NCBI GenBank assembly: GCA_964534745.1
Contig: CAZHQW010000058.1
Location: 1 to 19,345, forward strand
Direction of reading: 5' to 3'
Source of the DNA: G020354785 sp964534745
GTDB taxonomy: Bacteria; Bacteroidota; Bacteroidia; Bacteroidales; UBA10428
DNA length: 19,345 nucleotides
In this document: positions 7,086 to 14,326 of the stretch, one piece after another
How positions within the stretch are numbered: the first letter of the stretch is position 1
Layout: each line of letters begins with the position of its first letter
Program-made: the position numbers and the translations under genes
Notes under the pieces: model-generated
Told to the model about the DNA's origin: nothing
Seen by the model: only the letters and a program-made list of their open reading frames with translations
Databases searched by the model: none

Positions 7086-8360
7086 TCAGGAGCCTTTTAA
7101 TGACGGCATTATTATCCTGAAAGTTGTACCTTCGCCCTTGTTGCTTTCCACTTTGATTTTCCATTTATGGACCGATGCAATCCTTTTCACATAGCTTAAT
7201 CCCAGTCCGAACCCTTTTACATTATATATATTCCCGGTTGGAATGCGATAGAACTTTTTAAATATCTTTTTATGGTATTCCTTTGGTATGCCCGGTCCGT
7301 TATCACTTATAACAAGTTCAATCCTGTTCTTTACATTCATAGTTGAAATAACTATGCGGGGCTTTTTTACAGCATATTTTATTGAATTGTCGATAAGGTT
7401 ATGCAATAAGCTGATAAGGCGGTTCTCGTCGGCATTAATTACGGGATTAACTGCACCGGGCTTCAGAAGAATCCGGCCTTTCCTGCTTCTTATCCGCAAA
7501 TCGAAATTATCCGTTACCGCTTTAATGACTTCGTGTAAATTGATTTTCTGCTTTTTCAGACCGGTTTTTATGATATCGGCATTTGTTGTCTGCAGTATAT
7601 TATCGACCTGATTCAGCAGTTTCTGGCTCTGTTCATTTATGATACCTGCATATTTGACTATACGTGCCGGCTCATTGATGATATCCTTGTCTGAAAGCAC
7701 TTCGGCAGAGAGTTTCAGCGATGTTATGGGAGTCTTGAATTCATGGGTGAGATTGTCAATAAAATCTTTCTGGATCTCGGATAGTTGCTTTTGCCTCATA
7801 ATGATAAACTGGGTGTAGCCGAAAAACAGGATGACAATCAGAAGAATGGCAGTAAGAATATACCAGGCTATGAAATCTGACAGAATGTATTTCTGCCTGC
7901 CAGGAAAATAAACCCCGAAATAATATATATATTCATCGTACCTGGGAAGGGGCTTTTTGCTTTTCCTGGAAGGTTTATCAGTCATCTGCACATAATTCCC
8001 GTATACCATCCTGTCAGTATGACAATCATAAATGCCATACTCAAAGTCCATGTTTAAGTTTATCCTTTTCAGCTCCTTTTTCAGGTAATGCTCAAGCAGC
8101 TCTGCATCTATTATATCATTTACATTAACCAGGTAATAATTTGAAGAGTACTGGTAAACAACATTGTCATATGGCAGTGTAGCATTGTTATACTCGCTCA
8201 GCATTACAGCCACATTTTCAAGCGCTATCTGTATTGACTGGTTTAACTGCCTTTCTTTTATACTGAAATTTTTTTGCAGCAGATAAACCTGGATTACAAT
8301 TATGCCCGTTATGGATATAATACCGAGAATAATTGCCAGCCTTATTGTATTTCTCTTCAT
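7086..8360 (-). CDS. RprX-like sensor histidine kinase
   Basis: This is a 424-aa inner-membrane sensor kinase. A first membrane helix at about 8-28 and a second at about 163-187 enclose a periplasmic sensor of about 135 residues without a recognised fold. The dimerisation/phosphoacceptor helix follows directly, with H206 in DNLTHEFKTPITSLKL. The ATPase domain shows the N box (N321, N325 in HNLIDNSIKYA), the G1 box D353-x-G355-x-G357 and the G2 box GFGLGL (383-388), so the kinase looks intact. No HAMP domain is obvious. The layout and wording match the RprX-like kinases of Bacteroidetes. The partner regulator gene just downstream is reduced to a remnant, so this kinase has no adjacent functional target. 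TTAACA repeats lie 40-75 bp upstream of the start. Confidence 0.92.
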   Translation of the reverse strand: MKRNTIRLAIILGIISITGIIVIQVYLLQKNFSIKERQLNQSIQIALENVAVMLSEYNNATLPYDNVVYQYSSNYYLVNVNDIIDAELLEHYLKKELKRINLNMDFEYGIYDCHTDRMVYGNYVQMTDKPSRKSKKPLPRYDEYIYYFGVYFPGRQKYILSDFIAWYILTAILLIVILFFGYTQFIIMRQKQLSEIQKDFIDNLTHEFKTPITSLKLSAEVLSDKDIINEPARIVKYAGIINEQSQKLLNQVDNILQTTNADIIKTGLKKQKINLHEVIKAVTDNFDLRIRSRKGRILLKPGAVNPVINADENRLISLLHNLIDNSIKYAVKKPRIVISTMNVKNRIELVISDNGPGIPKEYHKKIFKKFYRIPTGNIYNVKGFGLGLSYVKRIASVHKWKIKVESNKGEGTTFRIIMPSLKGS

Positions 8361-8399
8361 AACGCTAATTTAATTCTTCATAATATTTGCGATCCATCA

Positions 8400-8437
8400 T
8401 TAACACTTTGTTAACAATTTTTATGATTTCTTTAACG
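8400..8437 (+). promoter_or_regulatory. TTAACA direct repeats between kinase and DUF1573 genes
   Basis: TTAACA at 8400-8405 and again at 8411-8416 gives an 11-bp period, the spacing used by OmpR/PhoB-family dimers; a third, TTAACG, lies at 8432-8437. The first repeat and TGTTAA at 8409-8414 also form an inverted repeat with a 3-nt centre. The region is the 122-155 bp divergent gap between the sensor kinase and DUF1573. Function as a regulator site is inference. Confidence 0.4.
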
Positions 8438-8515
8438 TATAATATGTGTTAATATTAGTATGTTTAATACGAAAAATTAAATATGAGACTTATAAATTTA
8501 ATAATCATTAATGCC

Positions 8516-8923
8516 ATGAAATTAAGAAGAATACATTTAATGTTGTTATTAACGGGTCTTATTATATCATTTTATGCTCTGCCATATGATGGTCCCGATA
8601 AAAGCAGTGATGCCAAAGCCAGCATTAACTGGAAGGAAACGACTTATGACTTCGGTCAGATCAAGCAGGATATTCCGGTAACAGCGGAGTTTGAATTTGA
8701 AAATACAAGCCTTGTCCCTTTGATCATTAACTCAGTAAGGGCAACCTGCGGATGCACTGTAGCCAATTATCCGAAGGAACCTGTCCAGCCCGGTAAAAGC
8801 GCAATGATATCTGTCAGATACAACGCAAAAAATCCGGGGCATTTTACAAAAACAGTATTCGTAAGTTCAAATGCAGGTGAAGGCGATACCCAGCTGGTAA
8901 TTACCGGGGAAGTGGTGAAATAG
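8516..8923 (+). CDS. Secreted DUF1573 protein
   Basis: This 135-aa exported protein consists of a signal peptide and one DUF1573 domain, an immunoglobulin/ASH-like beta sandwich common in Bacteroidetes. Domain hallmarks are YDFGQIKQDIPVTAEFEFEN (44-63), the TCGCT motif (C78, C80), the PGKSAMISVRYN strand and the final SSNAGEGDTQLVITGEV. The two cysteines of CGC are conserved in the family but their role is unknown to me. I chose the ATG at 8516 because it gives a basic n-region (MKLRRIH) and a single hydrophobic core; the ATG at 8483 adds 11 residues and is possible. A near -7 box (TATGTTTA, 8459-8466) precedes both starts. The molecular function of DUF1573 is not established. The gene is followed by the repeat element at 8928-9068, whose hairpin could end its transcript. 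Confidence 0.85.
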   Translation: MKLRRIHLMLLLTGLIISFYALPYDGPDKSSDAKASINWKETTYDFGQIKQDIPVTAEFEFENTSLVPLIINSVRATCGCTVANYPKEPVQPGKSAMISVRYNAKNPGHFTKTVFVSSNAGEGDTQLVITGEVVK

Positions 8924-8927
8924 GGAC

Positions 8928-9068
8928 AAAAGAGGGAAAGCGTCCATATTTTCTAAGGGCGACGCCTGGGGCGACGCCCGGCTGATCAGAAGAGGGGAAA
9001 GAGCATATATTTTAAAAAATATGGGCGCTGTCCCTCTTTTTTTATGGGCGCTGTCCCTCTTTTTTTTT
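8928..9068. repeat. REP-like inverted and tandem repeat element
   Basis: Four copies of one unit, core AAGAGGGACAGCGCCCAT in the reversed copies, fill this gap. Copy A (8928-8952) and copy C (9016-9040, inverted) pair over 25 nt with one A-G mismatch and one G-U wobble in RNA; C runs on into T7. Copy B (8990-9013) is a degenerate same-direction copy of A. Copy D (9044-9068) is a tandem repeat of C and ends in T9. Between A and B lies a GC-rich core with GGGCGACGCC twice (8957-8966, 8969-8978). The A/C hairpin plus T run could terminate the DUF1573 transcript. The layout resembles REP/REPIN-type elements; no transposase is in the window. Confidence 0.7.
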
Positions 9069-9075
9069 ACTTTTG
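9068..9075 (+). promoter_or_regulatory. -7 promoter box upstream of the SLC12-like transporter
   Basis: TACTTTTG fits TAnnTTTG and lies 26 bp before the ATG at 9102, at the edge of the repeat element. No -33 TTTG is seen at the right distance, since that position falls in the second tandem repeat. It supports the start at 9102 over the ATG at 9021. Confidence 0.4.
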
Positions 9076-9101
9076 GAGTCTGGATGATAATAATCTTATT
9101 T

Positions 9102-11387
9102 ATGGAAAATATACAAGAAAAGAAAAGAAGCTTTGGTACAGCACCTGTATTCTTAACCGCCGTATCGACAATTTTAGGTGCAATACTATTTCTCAGGTTT
9201 GGATTTGCAGTTGGAAGCCTCGGTTTTCTTGGAGTATTGGGTATAATAGCCATAGGTCATGCTATAACTATTCCAACTGCCCTGGCAATATCGGAAATAG
9301 CAACCAACCAGCGCGTCGAGGGTGGGGGAGAGTATTTTATTATATCGCGTTCATTCGGATTAAATATAGGGGCCACAATAGGTATAGCACTTTATTTTTC
9401 GCAGGCTATAAGTATTGCATTTTACATTATAGCTTTTACTGAAGCTTTTGAGCCCCTGTTCAATTTTGTCCATGCAAAGCTGGGTGTTTTACCTCCCCGC
9501 CAGGTTATAAGCATACCTGCCATGCTGGCATTGTCATTCCTCATCCTGAAAAAAGGCGCAAACATGGGTGTTAAAACCCTTTATGTTATAGTAGCTCTGC
9601 TCGTATTGTCACTGGTCCTTTTTTTCCTTGGGAGCAAAGTTGGTAATAATGTGTGCGGACTGGCAGCTGATGGTGCATCACAGCCGGCAGTCAGTGGAAG
9701 CATATTCGCCATGCGCAAGGGCGGCAACTTTATGAGGGTATTTGCCATAATATTTCCTGCCTTTACCGGAATGACAGCAGGAGTCGGACTTTCAGGAGAT
9801 CTCAGGAATCCCGGAAAGTCCATTCCCATTGGAACAATATCTGCAACGTTGCTGGGTATGGTCGTATATGTATTTGTTATATATAAGCTGGCTATATCGG
9901 CACCCCCTGGTGCTATTACTGATGAGAATAATCTCTGCTTCATGAGGGAGATTACGTTATTCGGACAGCTGATGATACCTTTGGGACTTGCAGCTTCAAC
10001 ATTATCGTCCGCCATAGGTTCGGTGATGGTTGCTCCCCGCACTCTGCAGGCACTCGGACTGGACAGGTCGCTGCCCATGAAGAGATTTAATACTGCCATG
10101 TCCAAAGGCAGGGGTGAGATAAAAGAACCGTTCAACGCAACTGTAGTTACATGTATTATTGCGCTGGTCTTTGTTGCCCTGGGAAATGTTAATTCGGTGG
10201 CACAAATAATAACAATGTTCTTTATGGTTACCTACGGATCATTATGCCTGATCTCCTTTTTATACCATTTTGGCGCCGATCCTTCCTACAGGCCTGTCTT
10301 TAAATCACGATGGTACATTTCACTTGTCGGATTCGTCATGTGCCTGTGGATTATGTTTAAAATAAAACCCGAAGGAGCTGACGGTAACGGGGGAATGAGC
10401 TTTGCATGGCCTGCAATTATATTAATGGGATTAATCTATATGACAATTAGTTATTTTCACAAGGACAGGGGAGGACTGCAGAACATTTTTCAGGGTGTAA
10501 TATTTCAGATAAGCCGGAAAATACAGGTGTTCGTCCAGAAGTCAAAAAAGACGGCCAAAGAGGGGCAATGGAGGCCTTCAGCAATTTGTATATCAAGCGC
10601 ATCCTTTGAAAGGAACAATGCACTGAAACTGCTTAACTGGATTTCATATAAGTACGGGTTCGGCACATATATTCATCTCATTGAAGACTATTTTTCCACA
10701 TCATCATATAACAAATCAGTTGAGATACTTGACAGGTTAATAGAATCTACTGACGAAAAGAGCAATATATACCTTGACACAATAATTTCGCCATCCTATA
10801 CATCTGCAGTGGCACAGTCAATTCAGCTGCCCAGTATATCAGGACTGCCAAATAACATGGTAATATTCGAGTTTGATAAGGAGAATCCTGTCCATCTTAA
10901 ACAAATAGCTGAAAATTTACCGCTGGTAAAAGCAGGTAACCTCGATATTTGTGTGCTTGGCTCGTCAAGAAGGCAGATAAATTACAAGCAGGGCATACAT
11001 ATATGGATTAGGGGTATTGACTTTGAGAATTCAAACCTTATGATACTGTTGAGCTATATAATACTTGGACACCCGGACTGGCGAAAAGGTAAGATTAAAA
11101 TAATTGATGTATGCAGGGAAAAGGATATGGGTAAGACAAGAAATGACCTTATTGAGTTAATTCATACAGGTCACCTGCCCATATCTCCGCAGAATATTGA
11201 ATTGATAAAAGTAGAAGAAGATGTAAGCTATAAGGCACAGGTCAATTCAAGGTCAGGTGATGCAGGCCTCACAGTCATTGGATTCAGGGAAGAGCAAGTC
11301 AAGCATGATGAGAATTTGTTTCTGGGCTATGATAAGGTTGGAGATATACTCTTCGTAAATGCCACAGGTGAAAAGAAAATAAAATAA
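9102..11387 (+). CDS. SLC12-like APC-superfamily transporter
   Basis: This 761-aa membrane transporter has an APC/LeuT-type core of about 12 helices (residues 10-470) and a soluble C-terminal domain (about 489-761). The core resembles cation-chloride cotransporters (SLC12/NKCC type): GTAPVFLTAVSTILGAILFLR in helix 1, GGGEYFIISRSFGLNIG (74-90) and FPAFTGMTAGVGLSGDLRNP (218-237). In the C-terminal domain, IHIWIRGIDFENSNLMILLS followed by a WRKGKIKI strand recalls the SLC12 C-terminal domain. The likely substrates are inorganic ions or amino acids; specificity cannot be read by eye. The frame is open from an ATG at 9021, but that start lies inside the repeat element and adds a low-complexity hydrophobic tail, so I start at 9102 (MENIQEKKRSFGTAP). 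The zwf gene follows 35 bp later and may share the transcript. Confidence 0.87.
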   Translation: MENIQEKKRSFGTAPVFLTAVSTILGAILFLRFGFAVGSLGFLGVLGIIAIGHAITIPTALAISEIATNQRVEGGGEYFIISRSFGLNIGATIGIALYFSQAISIAFYIIAFTEAFEPLFNFVHAKLGVLPPRQVISIPAMLALSFLILKKGANMGVKTLYVIVALLVLSLVLFFLGSKVGNNVCGLAADGASQPAVSGSIFAMRKGGNFMRVFAIIFPAFTGMTAGVGLSGDLRNPGKSIPIGTISATLLGMVVYVFVIYKLAISAPPGAITDENNLCFMREITLFGQLMIPLGLAASTLSSAIGSVMVAPRTLQALGLDRSLPMKRFNTAMSKGRGEIKEPFNATVVTCIIALVFVALGNVNSVAQIITMFFMVTYGSLCLISFLYHFGADPSYRPVFKSRWYISLVGFVMCLWIMFKIKPEGADGNGGMSFAWPAIILMGLIYMTISYFHKDRGGLQNIFQGVIFQISRKIQVFVQKSKKTAKEGQWRPSAICISSASFERNNALKLLNWISYKYGFGTYIHLIEDYFSTSSYNKSVEILDRLIESTDEKSNIYLDTIISPSYTSAVAQSIQLPSISGLPNNMVIFEFDKENPVHLKQIAENLPLVKAGNLDICVLGSSRRQINYKQGIHIWIRGIDFENSNLMILLSYIILGHPDWRKGKIKIIDVCREKDMGKTRNDLIELIHTGHLPISPQNIELIKVEEDVSYKAQVNSRSGDAGLTVIGFREEQVKHDENLFLGYDKVGDILFVNATGEKKIK

Positions 11388-11422
11388 ACTTATGTGACCT
11401 GTTATTGTTTATAATTTTGAAT

Positions 11423-12952
11423 ATGAAAGTTACAGATCCGCATATTGTTGTAATCTTCGGTGCTTCCGGCGATCTTACAAGGCGCAAGCTGGTGCCGGCC
11501 CTTTACAGCCTTACGGCGCAGAAACTGCTGCCTTTAAACATTGCTATTCTTGGTATTGGCAGGACAATCATGGATGACAATCAGTTCAGGGCAAGCATGC
11601 ATGAAGGTATTGAAAAATATGTAAGCGGCTATAACAAGAATCGCGGCTCTGATGAATTTTTAAAAAAGCTGCACTACCTATCAATAAATACCACAGGTGC
11701 GGCCGAATATAAACCTGTTGAAAAAAAGCTGGATGAACTTGACAAAACATATAATACAGGAGGTAACTATCTCTTTTACCTCGCTGTGCCCCCCGCCTTG
11801 TATGAAATTGTGCCGGAGGGCCTTTTCAGGGAGGGACTGACGACTGAGGGCAGTAATGGCTGGAGGAGGCTTATCGTCGAAAAACCTTTTGGCTATGATT
11901 TAAAATCAGCCGCAAGCCTGAATAAAAAACTGTTAAAATATTTTTCCGAGGAACAGATTTACAGGATAGATCATTATCTGGGTAAAGAGACTGTTCAGAA
12001 TATGCTTGTCACACGCTTTTCCAATGGTATTTTTGAACCGCTGTGGAACAGAAATTACATTCATCATGTTGAAATAACCGCAGCCGAACATCTTGGTGTT
12101 GAGAACAGGGGCAGCTACTATGATAATACAGGAGCACTGAGAGATATGGTTCAGAATCACCTGCTGCAGCTTCTTGCAATCATCGCCATGGAACCCCCGA
12201 CATTGATAAATTCAGCCTCTATAAGGAATGAAACACTTAAGGTTTTGCAGTCACTGCATTATATGGATATTAATGACATAGAGAGCAATGTCATACGGGG
12301 ACAATATACCGGGTCTCTGGTAAACGGACAGAAGGTCCGTGCATACAGGGATGAGAAAAATGTGTCAGCCGACTCAAGGACAGAAACTTTTGTTGCCCTC
12401 AGACTGTATATTGACAACTGGAGATGGGGCGGCATACCTTTCTATATAAGAACAGGCAAAAGACTGCCTACAATGGTAACAGAGGTTGTGGTTCATTTCA
12501 AGCCAACTCCGCATAAGCTTTTTTGTTTTAACCAGGACCTGTGTAATTCTGATAATCAACTGGTGATAAGGATACAGCCTGATGAAGGAATATTGTTGAA
12601 ATTTGGGGTTAAGGTGCCGGGAGCCGGTTTTATAGTCCGTGACGTTAATATGGACTTTCATTATTCAAGCCTGGCAGATAATAACATACCTGAAGCTTAC
12701 CAGAGATTACTGATGGATTGTATGCAGGGTGATTCAACGCTATTTATAAGGGGAGATGCAATTGAGCAGGCATGGAAGTTTGTTGATCCTGTGTCGGAAG
12801 CATGGAGAGAAAGGCCCGGGATACAGCTATATGGTTATCCGGCAGGTACATGGGGCCCCAGGGAAGCCGACACACTGATTGCGGGTAAGAATATGGCATG
12901 GCGCTATCCCTGTAAGAATCTTACGGGAGATGGTAATTATTGTGAATTGTGA
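11423..12952 (+). CDS. zwf: Glucose-6-phosphate 1-dehydrogenase
   Basis: This 509-aa cytoplasmic enzyme oxidises glucose 6-phosphate to 6-phosphogluconolactone with NADP+ (or NAD+), the entry step of the oxidative pentose phosphate pathway. The nucleotide-binding motif GASGDLTRRKL lies at 13-23 and EKPFG at 153-157. The substrate-binding active-site signature RIDHYLGKE (181-189) includes K187, and the catalytic base is H246 in RDMVQNHLLQL. Length is normal for the family. I chose the ATG at 11423 rather than the TTG at 11405 because it places the Rossmann strand HIVVIFGASGD normally. The pgl gene begins 14 bp after the stop, so zwf and pgl form an operon. No gnd gene is in the window. Confidence 0.97.
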   Translation: MKVTDPHIVVIFGASGDLTRRKLVPALYSLTAQKLLPLNIAILGIGRTIMDDNQFRASMHEGIEKYVSGYNKNRGSDEFLKKLHYLSINTTGAAEYKPVEKKLDELDKTYNTGGNYLFYLAVPPALYEIVPEGLFREGLTTEGSNGWRRLIVEKPFGYDLKSAASLNKKLLKYFSEEQIYRIDHYLGKETVQNMLVTRFSNGIFEPLWNRNYIHHVEITAAEHLGVENRGSYYDNTGALRDMVQNHLLQLLAIIAMEPPTLINSASIRNETLKVLQSLHYMDINDIESNVIRGQYTGSLVNGQKVRAYRDEKNVSADSRTETFVALRLYIDNWRWGGIPFYIRTGKRLPTMVTEVVVHFKPTPHKLFCFNQDLCNSDNQLVIRIQPDEGILLKFGVKVPGAGFIVRDVNMDFHYSSLADNNIPEAYQRLLMDCMQGDSTLFIRGDAIEQAWKFVDPVSEAWRERPGIQLYGYPAGTWGPREADTLIAGKNMAWRYPCKNLTGDGNYCEL

Positions 12953-12966
12953 TAAATTTATAAAAA

Positions 12967-13704
12967 ATGGAACCGGGTATTAAGATATTTAGTAATGCTT
13001 CTGAAATGGCAGAAGAGCTTGTGGAAGATTTTTGCAGATACACAACCGAGCTGGCCCGGTTAAAAAAGAGCATTACTATTGCAATATGCGGAGGGACGAC
13101 ACCATTGTATTTTTACAGGCGGCTCGCCAGCTTTAATTCAATAAGCCTGAAGAAAATAGACTGGGAGAGGATGCATTTTTTCTGGGTTGACGAAAGATGT
13201 GTCCCTGCAGTTCACCAGGATAGTAATTTCGGATCTGCAAACAGATTATTTCTACGTGCAATTGATATACCTGAAGAAAACATACACAGAATACAAGGTG
13301 AGAATGTGCCCTCTGATGAAGCCCTGAGATATTCAAATGATCTCAGATTAAATGTCTCTATAAGAAATAAATTTCCTTCGTTTGACTGGATATTCCTGGG
13401 TCTCGGTGAAGACGGACACGTGGCCTCAATATTTCCTGACCAGCTAAAATTACTGTTTTCGGATAAATTCTGTGAGACGTCTGTGCACCCCCGGACAAAG
13501 CAAAATAGAATTACTCTTACAGGCAAAGTACTCATTAATGCGCGCCGCATAACTTTTATCGTATCAGGTGAAAGCAAAAAGCAAATAGTGAAAGAGATAA
13601 TAAAGAAAGAGCCTGTCGCTAAATTATATCCAGCCAGCTATATCAAATCTGTTGGTGGCAGATTGGAATGGTATCTCGATAAACAGGCTGCCAGTCTTAT
13701 ATAA
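12967..13704 (+). CDS. pgl: 6-phosphogluconolactonase
   Basis: This 245-aa enzyme of the glucosamine-6-phosphate isomerase/6-phosphogluconolactonase fold hydrolyses 6-phosphogluconolactone to 6-phosphogluconate, the second step of the oxidative pentose phosphate pathway. Signature segments are ICGGTTP (40-46), FFWVDERCVP (71-80), HQDSNFGSANR (83-93) and the catalytic loop LGLGEDGHVASIFP (144-157). The SIFP ending and the pairing with zwf favour the lactonase over NagB. Length is normal. It begins 14 bp after zwf, so the two products act in sequence from one transcript. Downstream is a 116-bp gap before the next gene, with only a weak 5-bp hairpin and no T run. The call is firm. Confidence 0.95.
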   Translation: MEPGIKIFSNASEMAEELVEDFCRYTTELARLKKSITIAICGGTTPLYFYRRLASFNSISLKKIDWERMHFFWVDERCVPAVHQDSNFGSANRLFLRAIDIPEENIHRIQGENVPSDEALRYSNDLRLNVSIRNKFPSFDWIFLGLGEDGHVASIFPDQLKLLFSDKFCETSVHPRTKQNRITLTGKVLINARRITFIVSGESKKQIVKEIIKKEPVAKLYPASYIKSVGGRLEWYLDKQAASLI

Positions 13705-13787
13705 CAGAAAAACGGACTTTGGTAAACATATACCATAAGTTCATCAAACAGGCATCCTGAAATCATAATAATCAAAATACATATTAA

Positions 13788-13795
13788 TAACTTTG
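13788..13795 (+). promoter_or_regulatory. -7 promoter box upstream of the anchored receiver gene
   Basis: TAACTTTG fits TAnnTTTG exactly and lies 25 bp before the ATG at 13821. No TTTG is seen at the expected -33 position. It suggests that this gene is transcribed separately from zwf-pgl. Confidence 0.45.
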
Positions 13796-13820
13796 CGGCA
13801 TATTTATACATGAACCCTTA

Positions 13821-14306
13821 ATGAACAGCCAGAAATTACCCGTAATATTTGTTGTTGACAATAACAATCTTTTCCGGGAACTGACTGTACGTTATCTTAA
13901 TATAGCAGAGTTTCATGAAGTCCTTACATTCACCGATGCCTCAGAATGTTTACGATATATCGAGCTTGAGCCGGATATAGTTGTCACCGACCTTTATTAC
14001 GGCGATAAAAAACCCGATGGTATTGATTTATTAATTAAGGCAAAATCAGTAAGCCCGAAAACTAAATTTATCTTTTTATCATCAACTGCAGATATTGAGA
14101 GCGCCATAAGGACAGTCCATCTGGGAGCTGTCGATTTTATTGTTAAGAGCAAAACAGCACTGGGTAAATTATTGATAAGAATTAAGCAGCTTGTTGATTT
14201 TAACAGTGAAATGAGGAGGGTCAATACTGTTACTTTCAGGCTGGCTTTATCCCTGGCGGTTATTATAATAACATTTTTGTGCCTGGTGTTCCTTTACGGC
14301 CTTTAG
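13821..14306 (+). CDS. Stand-alone receiver domain with C-terminal membrane anchor
   Basis: This 161-aa protein is a CheY-like receiver (about 7-125) followed by one C-terminal hydrophobic helix (about 139-160, LALSLAVIIITFLCLVFLYG) ending at the last residue. D13 is present but its usual acidic partner is N14. The phosphoacceptor D57 lies in PDIVVTDLYYG, the switch Ser/Thr in FLSSTAD (S87) and the conserved Lys is K109 in FIVKSK. There is no DNA-binding or enzymatic output domain. Phosphorylation therefore looks possible, though metal binding may be altered by N14. The tail would hold the receiver on the cytoplasmic face of the inner membrane. No kinase or chemotaxis gene is adjacent. The gene is followed within 20 bp by a convergent gene. 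The receiver call is firm; the membrane-anchored role is inferred. Confidence 0.85.
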   Translation: MNSQKLPVIFVVDNNNLFRELTVRYLNIAEFHEVLTFTDASECLRYIELEPDIVVTDLYYGDKKPDGIDLLIKAKSVSPKTKFIFLSSTADIESAIRTVHLGAVDFIVKSKTALGKLLIRIKQLVDFNSEMRRVNTVTFRLALSLAVIIITFLCLVFLYGL

Positions 14307-14326
14307 CCGTCAAGTTTGTGGATAAC

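Noticed and set aside
9021..9101. Upstream ATG at 9021 as the transporter start, giving 27 extra residues
   Set aside because: It lies inside the REP-like tandem repeat, codes for low-complexity hydrophobic residues, and a -7 box at 9068-9075 would start transcription after it.
9581..10135. Long minus-strand open frame (184 codons) across the transporter gene
   Set aside because: It lies wholly inside a strongly supported gene and shows no family motif; it is a frame shadow.
11405..11419. TTG start for zwf at 11405, and TAATTTTG at 11412-11419 as a -7 box
   Set aside because: The ATG at 11423 gives the normal Rossmann start. The box would leave almost no leader and lacks a -33 element, so it is probably chance in AT-rich DNA.
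13718..13735. TGGTA-AACATA-TACCA hairpin after pgl
   Set aside because: It has only a 5-bp AT-rich stem and no T run, so a terminator is not supported.
14296..14310. ACGGC-CTTTA-GCCGT hairpin at the end of the anchored receiver gene
   Set aside because: The stem is only 5 bp, overlaps the stop codon, and has no T tract on either strand.
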